The notes: generated by a model not told the origin, from the letters alone. 6,915 nucleotides of DNA from Chitinophagaceae bacterium (GCA_947463755.1 CANHUK010000076.1:1-6915); one strand, 5' to 3'; shown: positions 1-6,214, counted from the first letter of the stretch. Numbers and translations are program-made.

Positions 1-1010
1 AAAGAATTCTTGCTCCACCAGTCGAGCAAAGGCTCAAAAGGTGCATTGGGATGTGAGAACTCCCAATAAAGCTGCGGTGCCACATAGTCGATCCAGTCGT
101 TGCGCAGCCAAAGGAGAATATCGGCATACAGATCGTCATAGTTCGTCTGGCCAGCCTTGGTAGCGCTCCCCCGCGGATCCTGGTCCTGATTGCGCCACAC
201 ACCAAAGGGAGAAATACCGAACCGACAATCGGCATTGGCTTCCTTGATCACCCGATGCAGGCGAACAATGATCGAATCCACATTGCTCCGACGCCAGTCG
301 TCGCGCGTCATACCCCGGCCATGTACCCGGTAGGTCGCCGTATCCGGAAACTCCTTTCCCGCGATCCGATACGGATAAAAGTAGTCATCGAAATGTATGG
401 CATCCACATCATACCGGCGCACAATGTCCGAAACGACATTGCCCACAAATACCTGCGCCTCCGGATGACCCGGATCGAAATATCGCTTGTCGCCATAATC
501 CAGGAACCAGCCCGGCTGCTTACGGGTAATGTGATCAGGCGCAATGGAAGAACGGGTGATGTTGAATACCGCCCGGTATGGATTCAGCCAGGCGTGGAAC
601 TCCATGCCGCGCTTGTGCGTTTCTTCGACCATGAATTGCAATGGATCATAATATGGCTCCGGAGCCTTGCCCTGAACGCCCGTCAACCACTCGCTCCAGG
701 GCTCGTAAGGAGAGGGATAAAAGGCATCCGCCGCCGGCCTTATCTGCATGATAATGGCATTCATGCCATTGGCGCGATGCAGATCGAGCATCTGGACGAA
801 TTCCGCCTGCTGCTCAGCTGTCGACAGCCCCTTACGGGAAGGCCAGTCGATATTGTCGACCGTAGCGATCCAGGCACCCCTGAACTCATGACGCGGGGAT
901 ACCTCCTCCTGTGCAAGCGCCACACCGAACAAGCCCTGCAGGATGAGGACGAATCTGAGGACGCGGAACAGAAAACCGCCGCGCACGGAAAGCATTACAT
1001 GATGAGCCAT
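1..1010 (-). CDS. Secreted family 10-like glycoside hydrolase (GHL10/DUF187), C-terminus cut by window edge
   Basis: I translated this by hand from 1010 leftwards; 336 codons are open and run off the left edge. The N-terminus has a basic stretch (RGGFLFRVLR), a hydrophobic core (about 19-33) and a likely cleavage after ALA (31-33), so the enzyme is exported. The mature start, EFRGAWIATVDNIDWP (42-57), is the family's hallmark. It is followed by AIIMQIRPAADAFYPS (85-100), FHAWLNPYRA (138-147), YDVDAIHFDDYFYP (200-213), ISPFGVWRN (266-274) and the segment ending YVAPQLYW (309-316). The family is a TIM barrel; characterised members such as E. coli DigH cleave peptidoglycan glycan strands lacking stem peptides. 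The acidic pair D208-D209 is a candidate active-site region by family analogy. The barrel is nearly complete; what is lost is the C-terminal end, probably over 100 residues. An in-frame TGA lies just upstream (1014-1016), so ATG 1010 is the first possible start; M6 (995) is an alternative. It lies 25 bases after the AI-2E gene, so an operon is likely. The exact substrate is inferred. Confidence 0.92.
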   Translation of the reverse strand, partial: MAHHVMLSVRGGFLFRVLRFVLILQGLFGVALAQEEVSPRHEFRGAWIATVDNIDWPSRKGLSTAEQQAEFVQMLDLHRANGMNAIIMQIRPAADAFYPSPYEPWSEWLTGVQGKAPEPYYDPLQFMVEETHKRGMEFHAWLNPYRAVFNITRSSIAPDHITRKQPGWFLDYGDKRYFDPGHPEAQVFVGNVVSDIVRRYDVDAIHFDDYFYPYRIAGKEFPDTATYRVHGRGMTRDDWRRSNVDSIIVRLHRVIKEANADCRFGISPFGVWRNQDQDPRGSATKAGQTNYDDLYADILLWLRNDWIDYVAPQLYWEFSHPNAPFEPLLDWWSKNS

Positions 1011-1035
1011 ATGTCAAAGTTACGACCGTCTTCGC

Positions 1036-2073
1036 TTAACGATCCCCTTGAAGATCTCGATAGGAATGATTCACAAACTCGAAGGTGTAGATCCGCATCA
1101 GGATCATCAGGTAACTGAACAGCAGCGGACCAAAAATGAATCCCATGAAACCAAAGAGATTCAAGCCAACGATCACACCGAAGACCGTGACCAGCGGATG
1201 CACATCCCCGATCTTCTTCATCAACTTGATCCGCGCCAGATAATCAATATTGCCCGTCACGATCAGACTGTAGATCAACAACCCCGTACCCTGCCAGTTC
1301 ATGCCCTGCGCATACAGGAAGATCACCAGCGGTACCCAGATGACCAGGGTTCCGACGATCGGAAAAAAGGCAAACACCCCGGTCAGGAAGCCCCACATTC
1401 CCCAGTCGTTCAGTCCGAAGATGATATAGCCGATCATCGCCGTAATACCCTGGATCAGCGAGATCAGCGGAATACCAATGGCGTTGGCACGCACACTGTT
1501 CATCGTCTCCGCCGCCAGCACGTCTATGCTCGAACGACTCAGCGGTAGATAACCATTGATGTATCGCTCCATCTCGCGGCCATTCACGAACATGAAATAA
1601 AGGACGAAAAACATGACCGCGATGTTGCTCAGAATATTGGCCGTGCTGTTCAGAAAGGTCGGAATGAAACCGCTCATACGGGTCCGGATCGATGCGATCG
1701 ACTCGGTCGTGACCACTTCAAATCCCGCAAATGCCGTGATCCGGTCAGATAAAGCCTTGACACCCTTCAACAGCTCGTCCGAATGACTGAAAATATCATG
1801 GATCTTGGGCGTAACCAGATGAAAAACATAGTAAAAAGGCAGTCCGATGAGTACAAAGAGCGCCGTAAGGAACAGCGCGGCCGTCATCGACTTCCCCCAT
1901 TTCCGACGCTCCGTCAGGTCGAACCACAAGTTGCGGCCGATGATATAGAACGTCAACGCACCCAAAAAACCCGGAAGGAAGATATATAACTCTTCAAGGA
2001 TCAGAAATCCCAGGGCCAGTATGATGATCAGGATGATGACCTGACGGATCCGGTTATTGAACTGCTCTGTCAT
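1036..2073 (-). CDS. AI-2E family (UPF0118) polytopic membrane transporter
   Basis: A 345-residue protein with about eight membrane segments, the usual length and shape of the AI-2E/PerM/TqsA family. Hydrophobic segments lie near 11-27, 30-47, 64-86, 146-164, 201-220, 226-256, 262-276 and 293-330. A soluble stretch (about 88-140) sits between the third and fourth, as is typical. Family signatures are NSVRANAIGIPLISLIQG (192-209), WGFLTGVFAFFPIVGTLV (227-244), and HPLVTVFGVIVGLNLFGFMGFIFGPLL (292-318), where HPL and the GxxGxxxGP pattern are diagnostic. Members have been linked to autoinducer-2 export or to Na+/H+ exchange, and most have no proven substrate, so AI-2 transport should not be assumed. 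I chose ATG at 2073 (MTEQFNNR). A TTG at 2133 would add 20 polar residues unlike the family's N-terminus. The GHL10 gene starts 25 bases after the stop; the radical SAM gene ends 80 bases before the start. Confidence 0.93.
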   Translation of the reverse strand: MTEQFNNRIRQVIILIIILALGFLILEELYIFLPGFLGALTFYIIGRNLWFDLTERRKWGKSMTAALFLTALFVLIGLPFYYVFHLVTPKIHDIFSHSDELLKGVKALSDRITAFAGFEVVTTESIASIRTRMSGFIPTFLNSTANILSNIAVMFFVLYFMFVNGREMERYINGYLPLSRSSIDVLAAETMNSVRANAIGIPLISLIQGITAMIGYIIFGLNDWGMWGFLTGVFAFFPIVGTLVIWVPLVIFLYAQGMNWQGTGLLIYSLIVTGNIDYLARIKLMKKIGDVHPLVTVFGVIVGLNLFGFMGFIFGPLLFSYLMILMRIYTFEFVNHSYRDLQGDR

Positions 2074-2131
2074 GATGTATGATTTACATCGCCCATGGAC
2101 GATGGATGAAGAAATACCCGGTAACGATATC

Positions 2132-2155
2132 AAAAAAGATCGGGCCGGATCGATC
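2132..2155 (-). terminator. Weak candidate intrinsic terminator or attenuator after the radical SAM gene
   Basis: Reading leftwards, GATCG (2155-2151) can pair with CGATC (2142-2138) around an 8-base loop, and six U follow immediately (2137-2132). The stem overlaps the radical SAM stop codon (2156-2154). Five pairs is short for a terminator, so partial read-through into the AI-2E gene is more likely than a full stop. Confidence 0.35.
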
Positions 2156-3182
2156 AGCCCCAGACCTTCGTGCCTTCACTGCAGTTCGAACAAATATCAA
2201 TGTTTTTGCGACCCTGCATCAGCTTCGAACGGAAGTCGCGATAATCCTTGTCATGCCAGATCTGGCGGAAGGAAGCCCCCTTCAGATCACCCAGGCGATG
2301 CGTGGCATCCTTGTCAAAACAGCAGGGTACCGCGATGCCATCCCATGTGATGACATTCGCATGCCAGAGTTTCCAGCAATGATTGGCCAGTTTGTTCTTG
2401 GGCATACGCTTACCATCCTTCCCGGTCTTGTACCTGCTATATTTATCAATGGTGGTGACCAGTCCGTTCGGATCCTCTTCGTAGTCATAGATCTGAGCCG
2501 TCTTGTACCATACGGCGTCTACGCCGATCTCCCGACCCAGCCGCTCAACCTCTTCGATCTGATGCTCGTTCGGGCGCACCACCAGGAACTGGAAGATCAC
2601 AAAAGGAGTGCTGCTTTTCATTTCCCGCTTGCACCTGACGATCTCCCGCGCTCCGGCGATGACCTTTTCCAGTTTTCCGCCGACGCGATACTGCTGGTAA
2701 ACCTCCTGCGTAGTACCATCGATCGATATGATCAGGCGATCCAAACCACTCTCTACCGTGCGGCGGGCGTTTTCGGCCGTGAGATAGTGCGCATTTGTGG
2801 AAGTCGCCGTATAAATGCCCTTCGAGGAAGCATAGGAAACCATGTCCAGAAAGGCCGGGTTAAGGTATGGTTCCCCCTGAAAGTAAAAGATCAGATAGAT
2901 CAGGTCGCGATGGATCTCATCGATGGTGCGACGAAAGAACGAAGGTTCCAGCATCCCGGTCGGACGGGTAAAGGCCCGCAAACCACTCGGACATTCCGGA
3001 CAACGCAGGTTACAGGAGGTCGTGGGCTCGAAAGATATCGAGATCGGAAGTCCCCACTGGATCGGACGGCCCGTCATCCGGCTCAGCTGAAAACTCGCAT
3101 ATACTTTCAATGCATTCCACGCCCGACGCGGGGTAATGCGGGATATCAGATTCAAGGTGTCGGTTAGATGCAGTCCTGGCAT
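2154..3182 (-). CDS. Radical SAM enzyme with C-terminal SPASM domain
   Basis: A 342-residue iron-sulfur enzyme. The radical SAM cluster motif CNLRCPEC (C57, C61, C64; CX3CX2C) follows the usual beta-1 strand (ISISFEPTTS). FQGEP (101-105) corresponds to the SAM-binding GGEP motif with Q in place of the first G. LIISIDG (150-156) is a later barrel strand. The C-terminal part has C269, the pair C287-C288 and the CX2C pair C331/C334, preceded by WDGIAVPCC and followed by a GDL..SFRQIW segment. This is the SPASM pattern, expected to bind at least one auxiliary 4Fe-4S cluster. SPASM enzymes typically modify ribosomal peptides or proteins (thioether formation, maturase roles), but many are orphan enzymes, including ones in envelope gene clusters. 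I see no precursor peptide or partner here, so the substrate is unknown. About 50 residues precede the barrel (Trp/Arg-rich, possibly membrane-associating). ATG 3182 is the chosen start. It is first in the leftward gene run and diverges from the GH25 gene. Confidence 0.92.
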   Translation of the reverse strand: MPGLHLTDTLNLISRITPRRAWNALKVYASFQLSRMTGRPIQWGLPISISFEPTTSCNLRCPECPSGLRAFTRPTGMLEPSFFRRTIDEIHRDLIYLIFYFQGEPYLNPAFLDMVSYASSKGIYTATSTNAHYLTAENARRTVESGLDRLIISIDGTTQEVYQQYRVGGKLEKVIAGAREIVRCKREMKSSTPFVIFQFLVVRPNEHQIEEVERLGREIGVDAVWYKTAQIYDYEEDPNGLVTTIDKYSRYKTGKDGKRMPKNKLANHCWKLWHANVITWDGIAVPCCFDKDATHRLGDLKGASFRQIWHDKDYRDFRSKLMQGRKNIDICSNCSEGTKVWG

Positions 3183-3205
3183 ACTGTGTAAAATTAATCG
3201 AATGG

Positions 3206-3217
3206 CGGATGCATCCG
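3206..3217. promoter_or_regulatory. Perfect 12-base palindrome in the divergent promoter region
   Basis: The sequence CGGATGCATCCG is fully self-complementary. It lies near the middle of the 66-base gap (3183-3248) between the leftward radical SAM start and the rightward GH25 start. Promoters for both genes must lie in this short stretch or inside the opposite gene, so a dimeric regulator bound here could affect both. There is no second copy in the window, and chance occurrence is possible. I could not find a convincing Bacteroidota -33/-7 pair (TTTG / TAnnTTTG) at a valid distance from either start. Confidence 0.25.
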
Positions 3218-3248
3218 TTGAAATTGAATTGGATGTTTCTTTGCAACT

Positions 3249-4055
3249 ATGCCACCAAGGAAAACGGTCAACCCAAGAAAGACACCCGGTAAAAGTAAAA
3301 AGTCATACGCCCTCAGGATCCTCGCCGCACTGGCATTCACCGCCCTGCTCAGTATCCTCGGATATTTCCTGGCCAACTACATCCTCGAAAGAAGGGCCAG
3401 ATTCACCAGATATCCCGGCTTTGGCATCTCGATCCCGACGGATTTCATCATCTTCGGCATAGACGTATCCCACCACCAGGGGCATATCGCGTGGGATGCC
3501 GTCCGGAAAATGCGCGAAGGCCGCATCAGCGTGGGCTTCGCCTTCATCAAAGCGACAGAGGGGATCCGGTTGAAGGATGCCCGTTTCGACAGAAACTGGC
3601 GCAAGGCCGGAGAACAGGGTGTCAGGCGCGGTGCCTACCATTATTTCCTGCCGGATAAGAACGCCAGGCAACAGGCAGTACATTTCATCCGGCAAGTGAA
3701 ACTCGCCGGGGGAGACCTCCCACCCGTTCTGGATGTCGAAGAAACCCGTGGCATGCCGCCCGCCACCATCAGGAAAAGGGTCAGGGAATGGCTGGAGATC
3801 GTCGGCCGGCATTATGGGGTGAAACCCATCATCTATGCCAGCCCTTCATTCTACCACAAAGTGCTCGGAACTTCGTTCAACGACCACCGCCTCTGGGTCG
3901 CACACTACGTGCGCAGAAACAGACCGCGGATCGCCCGCGACTGGGTCTTTTGGCAATTCAGCGAATCGGGCAGGGTTAACGGCATACGATCTCGGGTAGA
4001 CTTCAATGTTTTCAGCGGCGACTCAGCGGAATTCCGGAAATTACTGATGCCCTGA
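3249..4055 (+). CDS. Membrane-anchored GH25 lysozyme-type muramidase
   Basis: A 268-residue glycoside hydrolase family 25 protein; the family cleaves the MurNAc-GlcNAc bond of peptidoglycan. The first 19 residues are strongly basic with no acidic residue. A single hydrophobic helix follows (about 21-45, LRILAALAFTALLSILGYFLANYIL) with no clear cleavage site, so I expect a signal anchor with the enzyme on the periplasmic side. The domain runs from about 69 to 257. Its motifs are FGIDVSHHQG (69-78, with D72), FAFIKATEG (97-105), GAYHYFLP (128-135), PVLDVEE (159-165, with D162 and the catalytic Glu candidate E164), IIYASPSFY (194-202), LWVAHY (215-220), WQFSESGRVNGI (235-246) and VDFNVF (250-255, with D251). 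All expected acidic residues are present, so it should be active. It lacks a separate wall-binding module, as is common for Bacteroidota GH25 enzymes. It diverges from the radical SAM gene, and a small membrane protein gene follows after 54 bases. Confidence 0.94.
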   Translation: MPPRKTVNPRKTPGKSKKSYALRILAALAFTALLSILGYFLANYILERRARFTRYPGFGISIPTDFIIFGIDVSHHQGHIAWDAVRKMREGRISVGFAFIKATEGIRLKDARFDRNWRKAGEQGVRRGAYHYFLPDKNARQQAVHFIRQVKLAGGDLPPVLDVEETRGMPPATIRKRVREWLEIVGRHYGVKPIIYASPSFYHKVLGTSFNDHRLWVAHYVRRNRPRIARDWVFWQFSESGRVNGIRSRVDFNVFSGDSAEFRKLLMP

Positions 4056-4057
4056 TG

Positions 4058-4080
4058 AACAAGCCCTCCAAAGGCTTGTT
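4058..4080 (+). terminator. Hairpin after the GH25 gene, possible weak terminator
   Basis: AACAAGCC (4058-4065) pairs perfectly with GGCTTGTT (4073-4080) across a 7-base loop, starting two bases after the GH25 stop. Only a short, interrupted T run follows, so it may act as an mRNA 3'-end stabiliser or partial terminator between this gene and the small membrane gene rather than as a strong stop. Confidence 0.45.
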
Positions 4081-4109
4081 AGCACTCATCACACACCCAC
4101 AACCCAACC

Positions 4110-4340
4110 ATGGAACCCGATGTAGCCCTATTCCTCAAAAAGATCGTCTGGAGTCTGTCCGCTGCCCTGGTATGGATGCTCGTGAACACCATCTTCGGTA
4201 TCCGACTCAGATACATGCTCTTTGAGGAAGGACATTCCGTCGGGTCCTTTATATTTTATGCATGGCTCGTGGCCAGTTTCTTCCTCATGCTGAAGCTATA
4301 CCGCAGATGGTGGAAGGATCGCGACAGACTCATTCATTAA
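4110..4340 (+). CDS. Small two-helix membrane protein of unknown function
   Basis: A 76-residue protein starting MEPDVALFLKK. It has two hydrophobic helices (about 12-30, IVWSLSAALVWMLVNTIFG; about 46-62, SFIFYAWLVASFFLMLK) joined by a short loop containing RLRYMLFEEGHS. A strongly basic tail follows (YRRWWKDRDR, 64-73). The basic tail suggests both ends lie in the cytoplasm. I do not recognise a named family, although short two-helix proteins of this type are common in Bacteroidota. It lies 54 bases after the GH25 gene on the same strand, with a hairpin in between, so co-transcription is possible. It converges on the prohibitin-like gene with only 13 bases between the stop codons. The regular hydrophobic pattern and clean start and stop support it being real. 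Confidence 0.75.
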   Translation: MEPDVALFLKKIVWSLSAALVWMLVNTIFGIRLRYMLFEEGHSVGSFIFYAWLVASFFLMLKLYRRWWKDRDRLIH

Positions 4341-4353
4341 AGGACCTCGCCCC

Positions 4354-5265
4354 TTACTGCTTTCCGTCGACGATGATCGGAACACCACCCTTGGAGGGCA
4401 TCACAATGATCTTCGAATTGGCAGAACCGGCCAGCTCCTTCATCGCCTTGATCTGTTCGTACTGCAACTGCCTGTCCGACAAACTCTCACTTACAATGCG
4501 CTGGTAATCAGCGATACCCTGCGCCTCGACACGCTTTCGCTCCGCCTCCTGCTTCTCCTTCTGCAACACAAACTGCATCTTCTGGGCATCCTGCTCCGCA
4601 TTGATCTTCTGCTCGATCACCGCCTTCACAGATCCCGGCAACGTGATGTTCCTTACCAGCAGGTTCTCTAAGAACAAGCCACGCTTCTTGAAATCCTGGT
4701 CGATCGACTTGAAGATCCGATCCTGGAACTCGTCGCGCTTCGTCGAATACAACGAAACCGCATCATAATAGACCGCATTGTCCCGGATCCGGGTCCGGGT
4801 GATCGGACGTACGATCTTATCCTCGTAACTAACACCGATCTCGCGTATCAACCGGGGCGCCTCCTCCGGGATCACCCGGTACAAGACAGACAGGTCGATC
4901 GTCACCTCCAGTCCATCGGCCGTCAATACGCGTATGGCGTCGTCTCCCGCCTGAGCACCCTCGTCGTGCTGACCACTCATGGTATAATTCTGGGTGCGTA
5001 CATCCAGCGAACGGACATCCATCACGGGGTTGACGAAATTCAGACCACTCGGTAAAACATCCGGCTGCACTTTACCAAACAGGGACTTCACCCCGACAAA
5101 ACCCGCATCGATCTGCTTGACACTTGATGTGATCAGCCCGATCACCATCAACACGATGGCCAGTACCCTGAGGATTGGCATGAATCTGCGTGAGGCGGGA
5201 TACGTGCCGGCAGGTACAAAAACCGCAATGGACAATAGAATGAGACCGAGAATAATGGCGAACAT
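4354..5265 (-). CDS. Prohibitin/SPFH-domain membrane protein with two N-terminal helices
   Basis: A 303-residue protein of the prohibitin (SPFH/Band 7) family, which forms large membrane-associated ring or microdomain assemblies, often with membrane proteases or as scaffolds. Two hydrophobic helices come first (about 2-19 and 31-47), separated by a short basic loop (ASRRFMPILR). The SPFH core follows: VKQIDAGFVGVKSLFGKV (49-66), LPSGLNFVNPVMDV (71-84), LTADGLEVTIDLSVLYRV (114-131), then YEDKIVRPITRTRIRDNAV (147-165). The prohibitin-type segment GLFLENLLVRNITLPGSVKAVIEQKINAEQDAQKMQF (196-232) leads into a charged helix rich in K, E, Q and R (about 212-280), expected to be a coiled coil for oligomerisation. 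The length is slightly over mitochondrial prohibitins (about 270-300), the excess coming from the extra N-terminal helix. No NfeD-like or protease partner lies next to it. The start at ATG 5265 gives a hydrophobic N-terminus; the gene diverges from the repeat-protein gene. Confidence 0.93.
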   Translation of the reverse strand: MFAIILGLILLSIAVFVPAGTYPASRRFMPILRVLAIVLMVIGLITSSVKQIDAGFVGVKSLFGKVQPDVLPSGLNFVNPVMDVRSLDVRTQNYTMSGQHDEGAQAGDDAIRVLTADGLEVTIDLSVLYRVIPEEAPRLIREIGVSYEDKIVRPITRTRIRDNAVYYDAVSLYSTKRDEFQDRIFKSIDQDFKKRGLFLENLLVRNITLPGSVKAVIEQKINAEQDAQKMQFVLQKEKQEAERKRVEAQGIADYQRIVSESLSDRQLQYEQIKAMKELAGSANSKIIVMPSKGGVPIIVDGKQ

Positions 5266-5428
5266 GTGAAAGGTTTAATAAGGGATAGATGCAAAGAGCA
5301 GCCTGTAAGTTGCATGAAATGGGGAAACCAACAACGCATTCTTCGAGATCTGCATCAAATAATTCATTCAATACATAAATATTAAAAGAAATTATTATTT
5401 TAAATGATTCATATCAAAACAAACTGCC
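5266..5428. promoter_or_regulatory. Divergent AT-rich intergenic region between the SPFH and propeller genes
   Basis: This 163-base gap separates two outward-reading starts, so it must hold promoters for both. The half next to the propeller gene (about 5358-5428) is very AT-rich and contains an AT-only inverted repeat, TTAAAA (5382-5387) with TTTTAA (5398-5403). I see no clear TAnnTTTG -7 box with a TTG-type -33 box on either strand, so the individual promoters are not placed. Confidence 0.4.
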
Positions 5429-6214
5429 ATGTTCAAGTCCTTCTTCAAGCTGCTTTCAATTTTAGTGTTTTCCATCTCCACCCTTCATGCCAACGCCCAG
5501 CGTTGGGAACAGGTCGGCGACAAGGGAGAATGGAAGAACACCATCGACGTGATCTCCATGAACGGATTTTTGTACAGCATCGAAAAAGATGGTACCCTGT
5601 ACAAGACCGACAAGGACGGAGATTACAACCAGGTCGGAGAGAAGGGTCTCTTCGATAATGTGCACTTCCTGGTGGGACTCAACGATGAGATCTGGACCAT
5701 TGAGGACGGCACCCTGTTCCGGCACAATTCATCTACCGGCAAGTGGCAATCTGTAGGCATGGCGGGAGAGTACAAGAACACCATTGCCGTAGCTGCGCTG
5801 AACGGTAAACTATATTCCGTGGAAGAAGATGGTACACTCTACGAAACAAGTGTAGATGGCAGCTGGCGTCAGATCGGCGACGATGGAGAATTCAAACACC
5901 TGGAAATGCTCGAGGCGATGGGAGGATATCTCTGGACAGTAGAAGCCGGGACACTCTACAAGACCAGCATCAAGGCGATGGCCTGGCAGCAGGTCGGAGC
6001 CGAGGGTGAATGGAAAGAAACCATCGCCATGACCGGCAGCAACGGATACATCTGGAGCGTGGAAGAAGACGGTACGTTATTCAAGACCGACGTCAACGGA
6101 AAACACGAGCAGGTCGGAGCTAAGGGAGACATGAATGACGTCGATCTCATCGCATCGATGGACGGATACTTCTACGTCGTTGAAAATGGTACTCTCTATC
6201 GCACAAAGGGCTGA
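5429..6214 (+). CDS. Secreted six-repeat, tectonin-like beta-propeller protein
   Basis: A 261-residue protein with a clear signal peptide: basic MFKSFFK, hydrophobic LLSILVFSISTL, and cleavage expected after ANA (21-23). The whole mature chain is six consecutive repeats of about 40 residues, starting at 25, 65, 105, 145, 185 and 225; the last has 37. The consensus is roughly W-x-Q-V-G-x-x-G-E-(7-9 residues)-L-x-G-x-L/I-W/Y-S/T-V-E-(E)-D-G-T-L-Y/F-K-T. This matches the layout of tectonin/TECPR-type repeats, which build six-bladed beta-propellers and occur in lectins. I therefore infer a small six-bladed propeller that may bind glycans or cell-surface material; I see no catalytic motif. There is no C-terminal type IX sorting domain and no lipobox, so it is probably periplasmic or released. 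It stands alone: divergent from the SPFH gene and convergent with the DUF4440 gene. Signal peptide and repeats are certain; the fold is likely, and the role is unknown. Confidence 0.85.
   Translation: MFKSFFKLLSILVFSISTLHANAQRWEQVGDKGEWKNTIDVISMNGFLYSIEKDGTLYKTDKDGDYNQVGEKGLFDNVHFLVGLNDEIWTIEDGTLFRHNSSTGKWQSVGMAGEYKNTIAVAALNGKLYSVEEDGTLYETSVDGSWRQIGDDGEFKHLEMLEAMGGYLWTVEAGTLYKTSIKAMAWQQVGAEGEWKETIAMTGSNGYIWSVEEDGTLFKTDVNGKHEQVGAKGDMNDVDLIASMDGYFYVVENGTLYRTKG
5501..6211 (+). repeat. Six tandem 120-base coding repeats (last one 111 bases) with a 240-base super-period
   Basis: Repeat units start at 5501, 5621, 5741, 5861, 5981 and 6101. Units 1, 3 and 5 resemble each other more than units 2, 4 and 6. 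For example, the segment encoding W/Y-K-N/E-T-I occurs at 5531, 5771 and 6011, exactly 240 bases apart, with near-identical bases. Units 1, 3 and 5 encode SIEKDGTL, SVEEDGTL and SVEEDGTL. Units 2, 4 and 6 encode TIEDGTL, TVEAGTL and VVENGTL, one residue shorter, with an added residue in the loop before the next unit keeping the period at 40 residues in units 2 and 4. Confidence 0.92.

Noticed and set aside
255..1118. A 287-codon open frame on the plus strand across the left end
   Set aside because: It is antisense to the GHL10 gene, whose translation shows clear family motifs. The plus-strand product is rich in Arg, His and Pro with no recognisable domain, as expected of a shadow frame.
1048..1989. 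Plus-strand open frames rich in Gln, Asp, Arg and His opposite the AI-2E gene
   Set aside because: Highly polar products antisense to a hydrophobic membrane protein are a known artefact of complementing hydrophobic codons.
2074..2133. Upstream TTG start for the AI-2E protein adding 20 residues
   Set aside because: The extension (polar, with Pro, Ser and Cys) does not look like a family N-terminus, and an ATG at 2073 gives the normal length and a standard start.
2079..3167. A 362-codon open frame on the plus strand
   Set aside because: It is the antisense shadow of the radical SAM/SPASM gene and slightly longer than it, but the minus-strand product has the correct cysteine motifs and the plus-strand one has none.
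3303..3812. A 169-codon minus-strand open frame inside the GH25 gene
   Set aside because: It is antisense to a fully motif-supported GH25 domain and its product shows no recognisable features.
2501..4000. A new multi-gene defence or mobile system around the radical SAM gene
   Set aside because: No nuclease, helicase, reverse transcriptase, toxin-antitoxin pair, recombinase or repeat array is present, and all neighbours are ordinary envelope-type genes.
5266..5428. Candidate Bacteroidota promoter boxes such as TTATTTG on the minus strand
   Set aside because: The near-match to TAnnTTTG lacks a TTG-type -33 element at about 19-21 bases, and AT-rich DNA gives many chance near-matches.
5462..5725. 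Minus-strand open frames inside the propeller gene, including 5956-6150
   Set aside because: They arise from the repetitive coding sequence on the other strand and are not preserved from repeat to repeat as a product.
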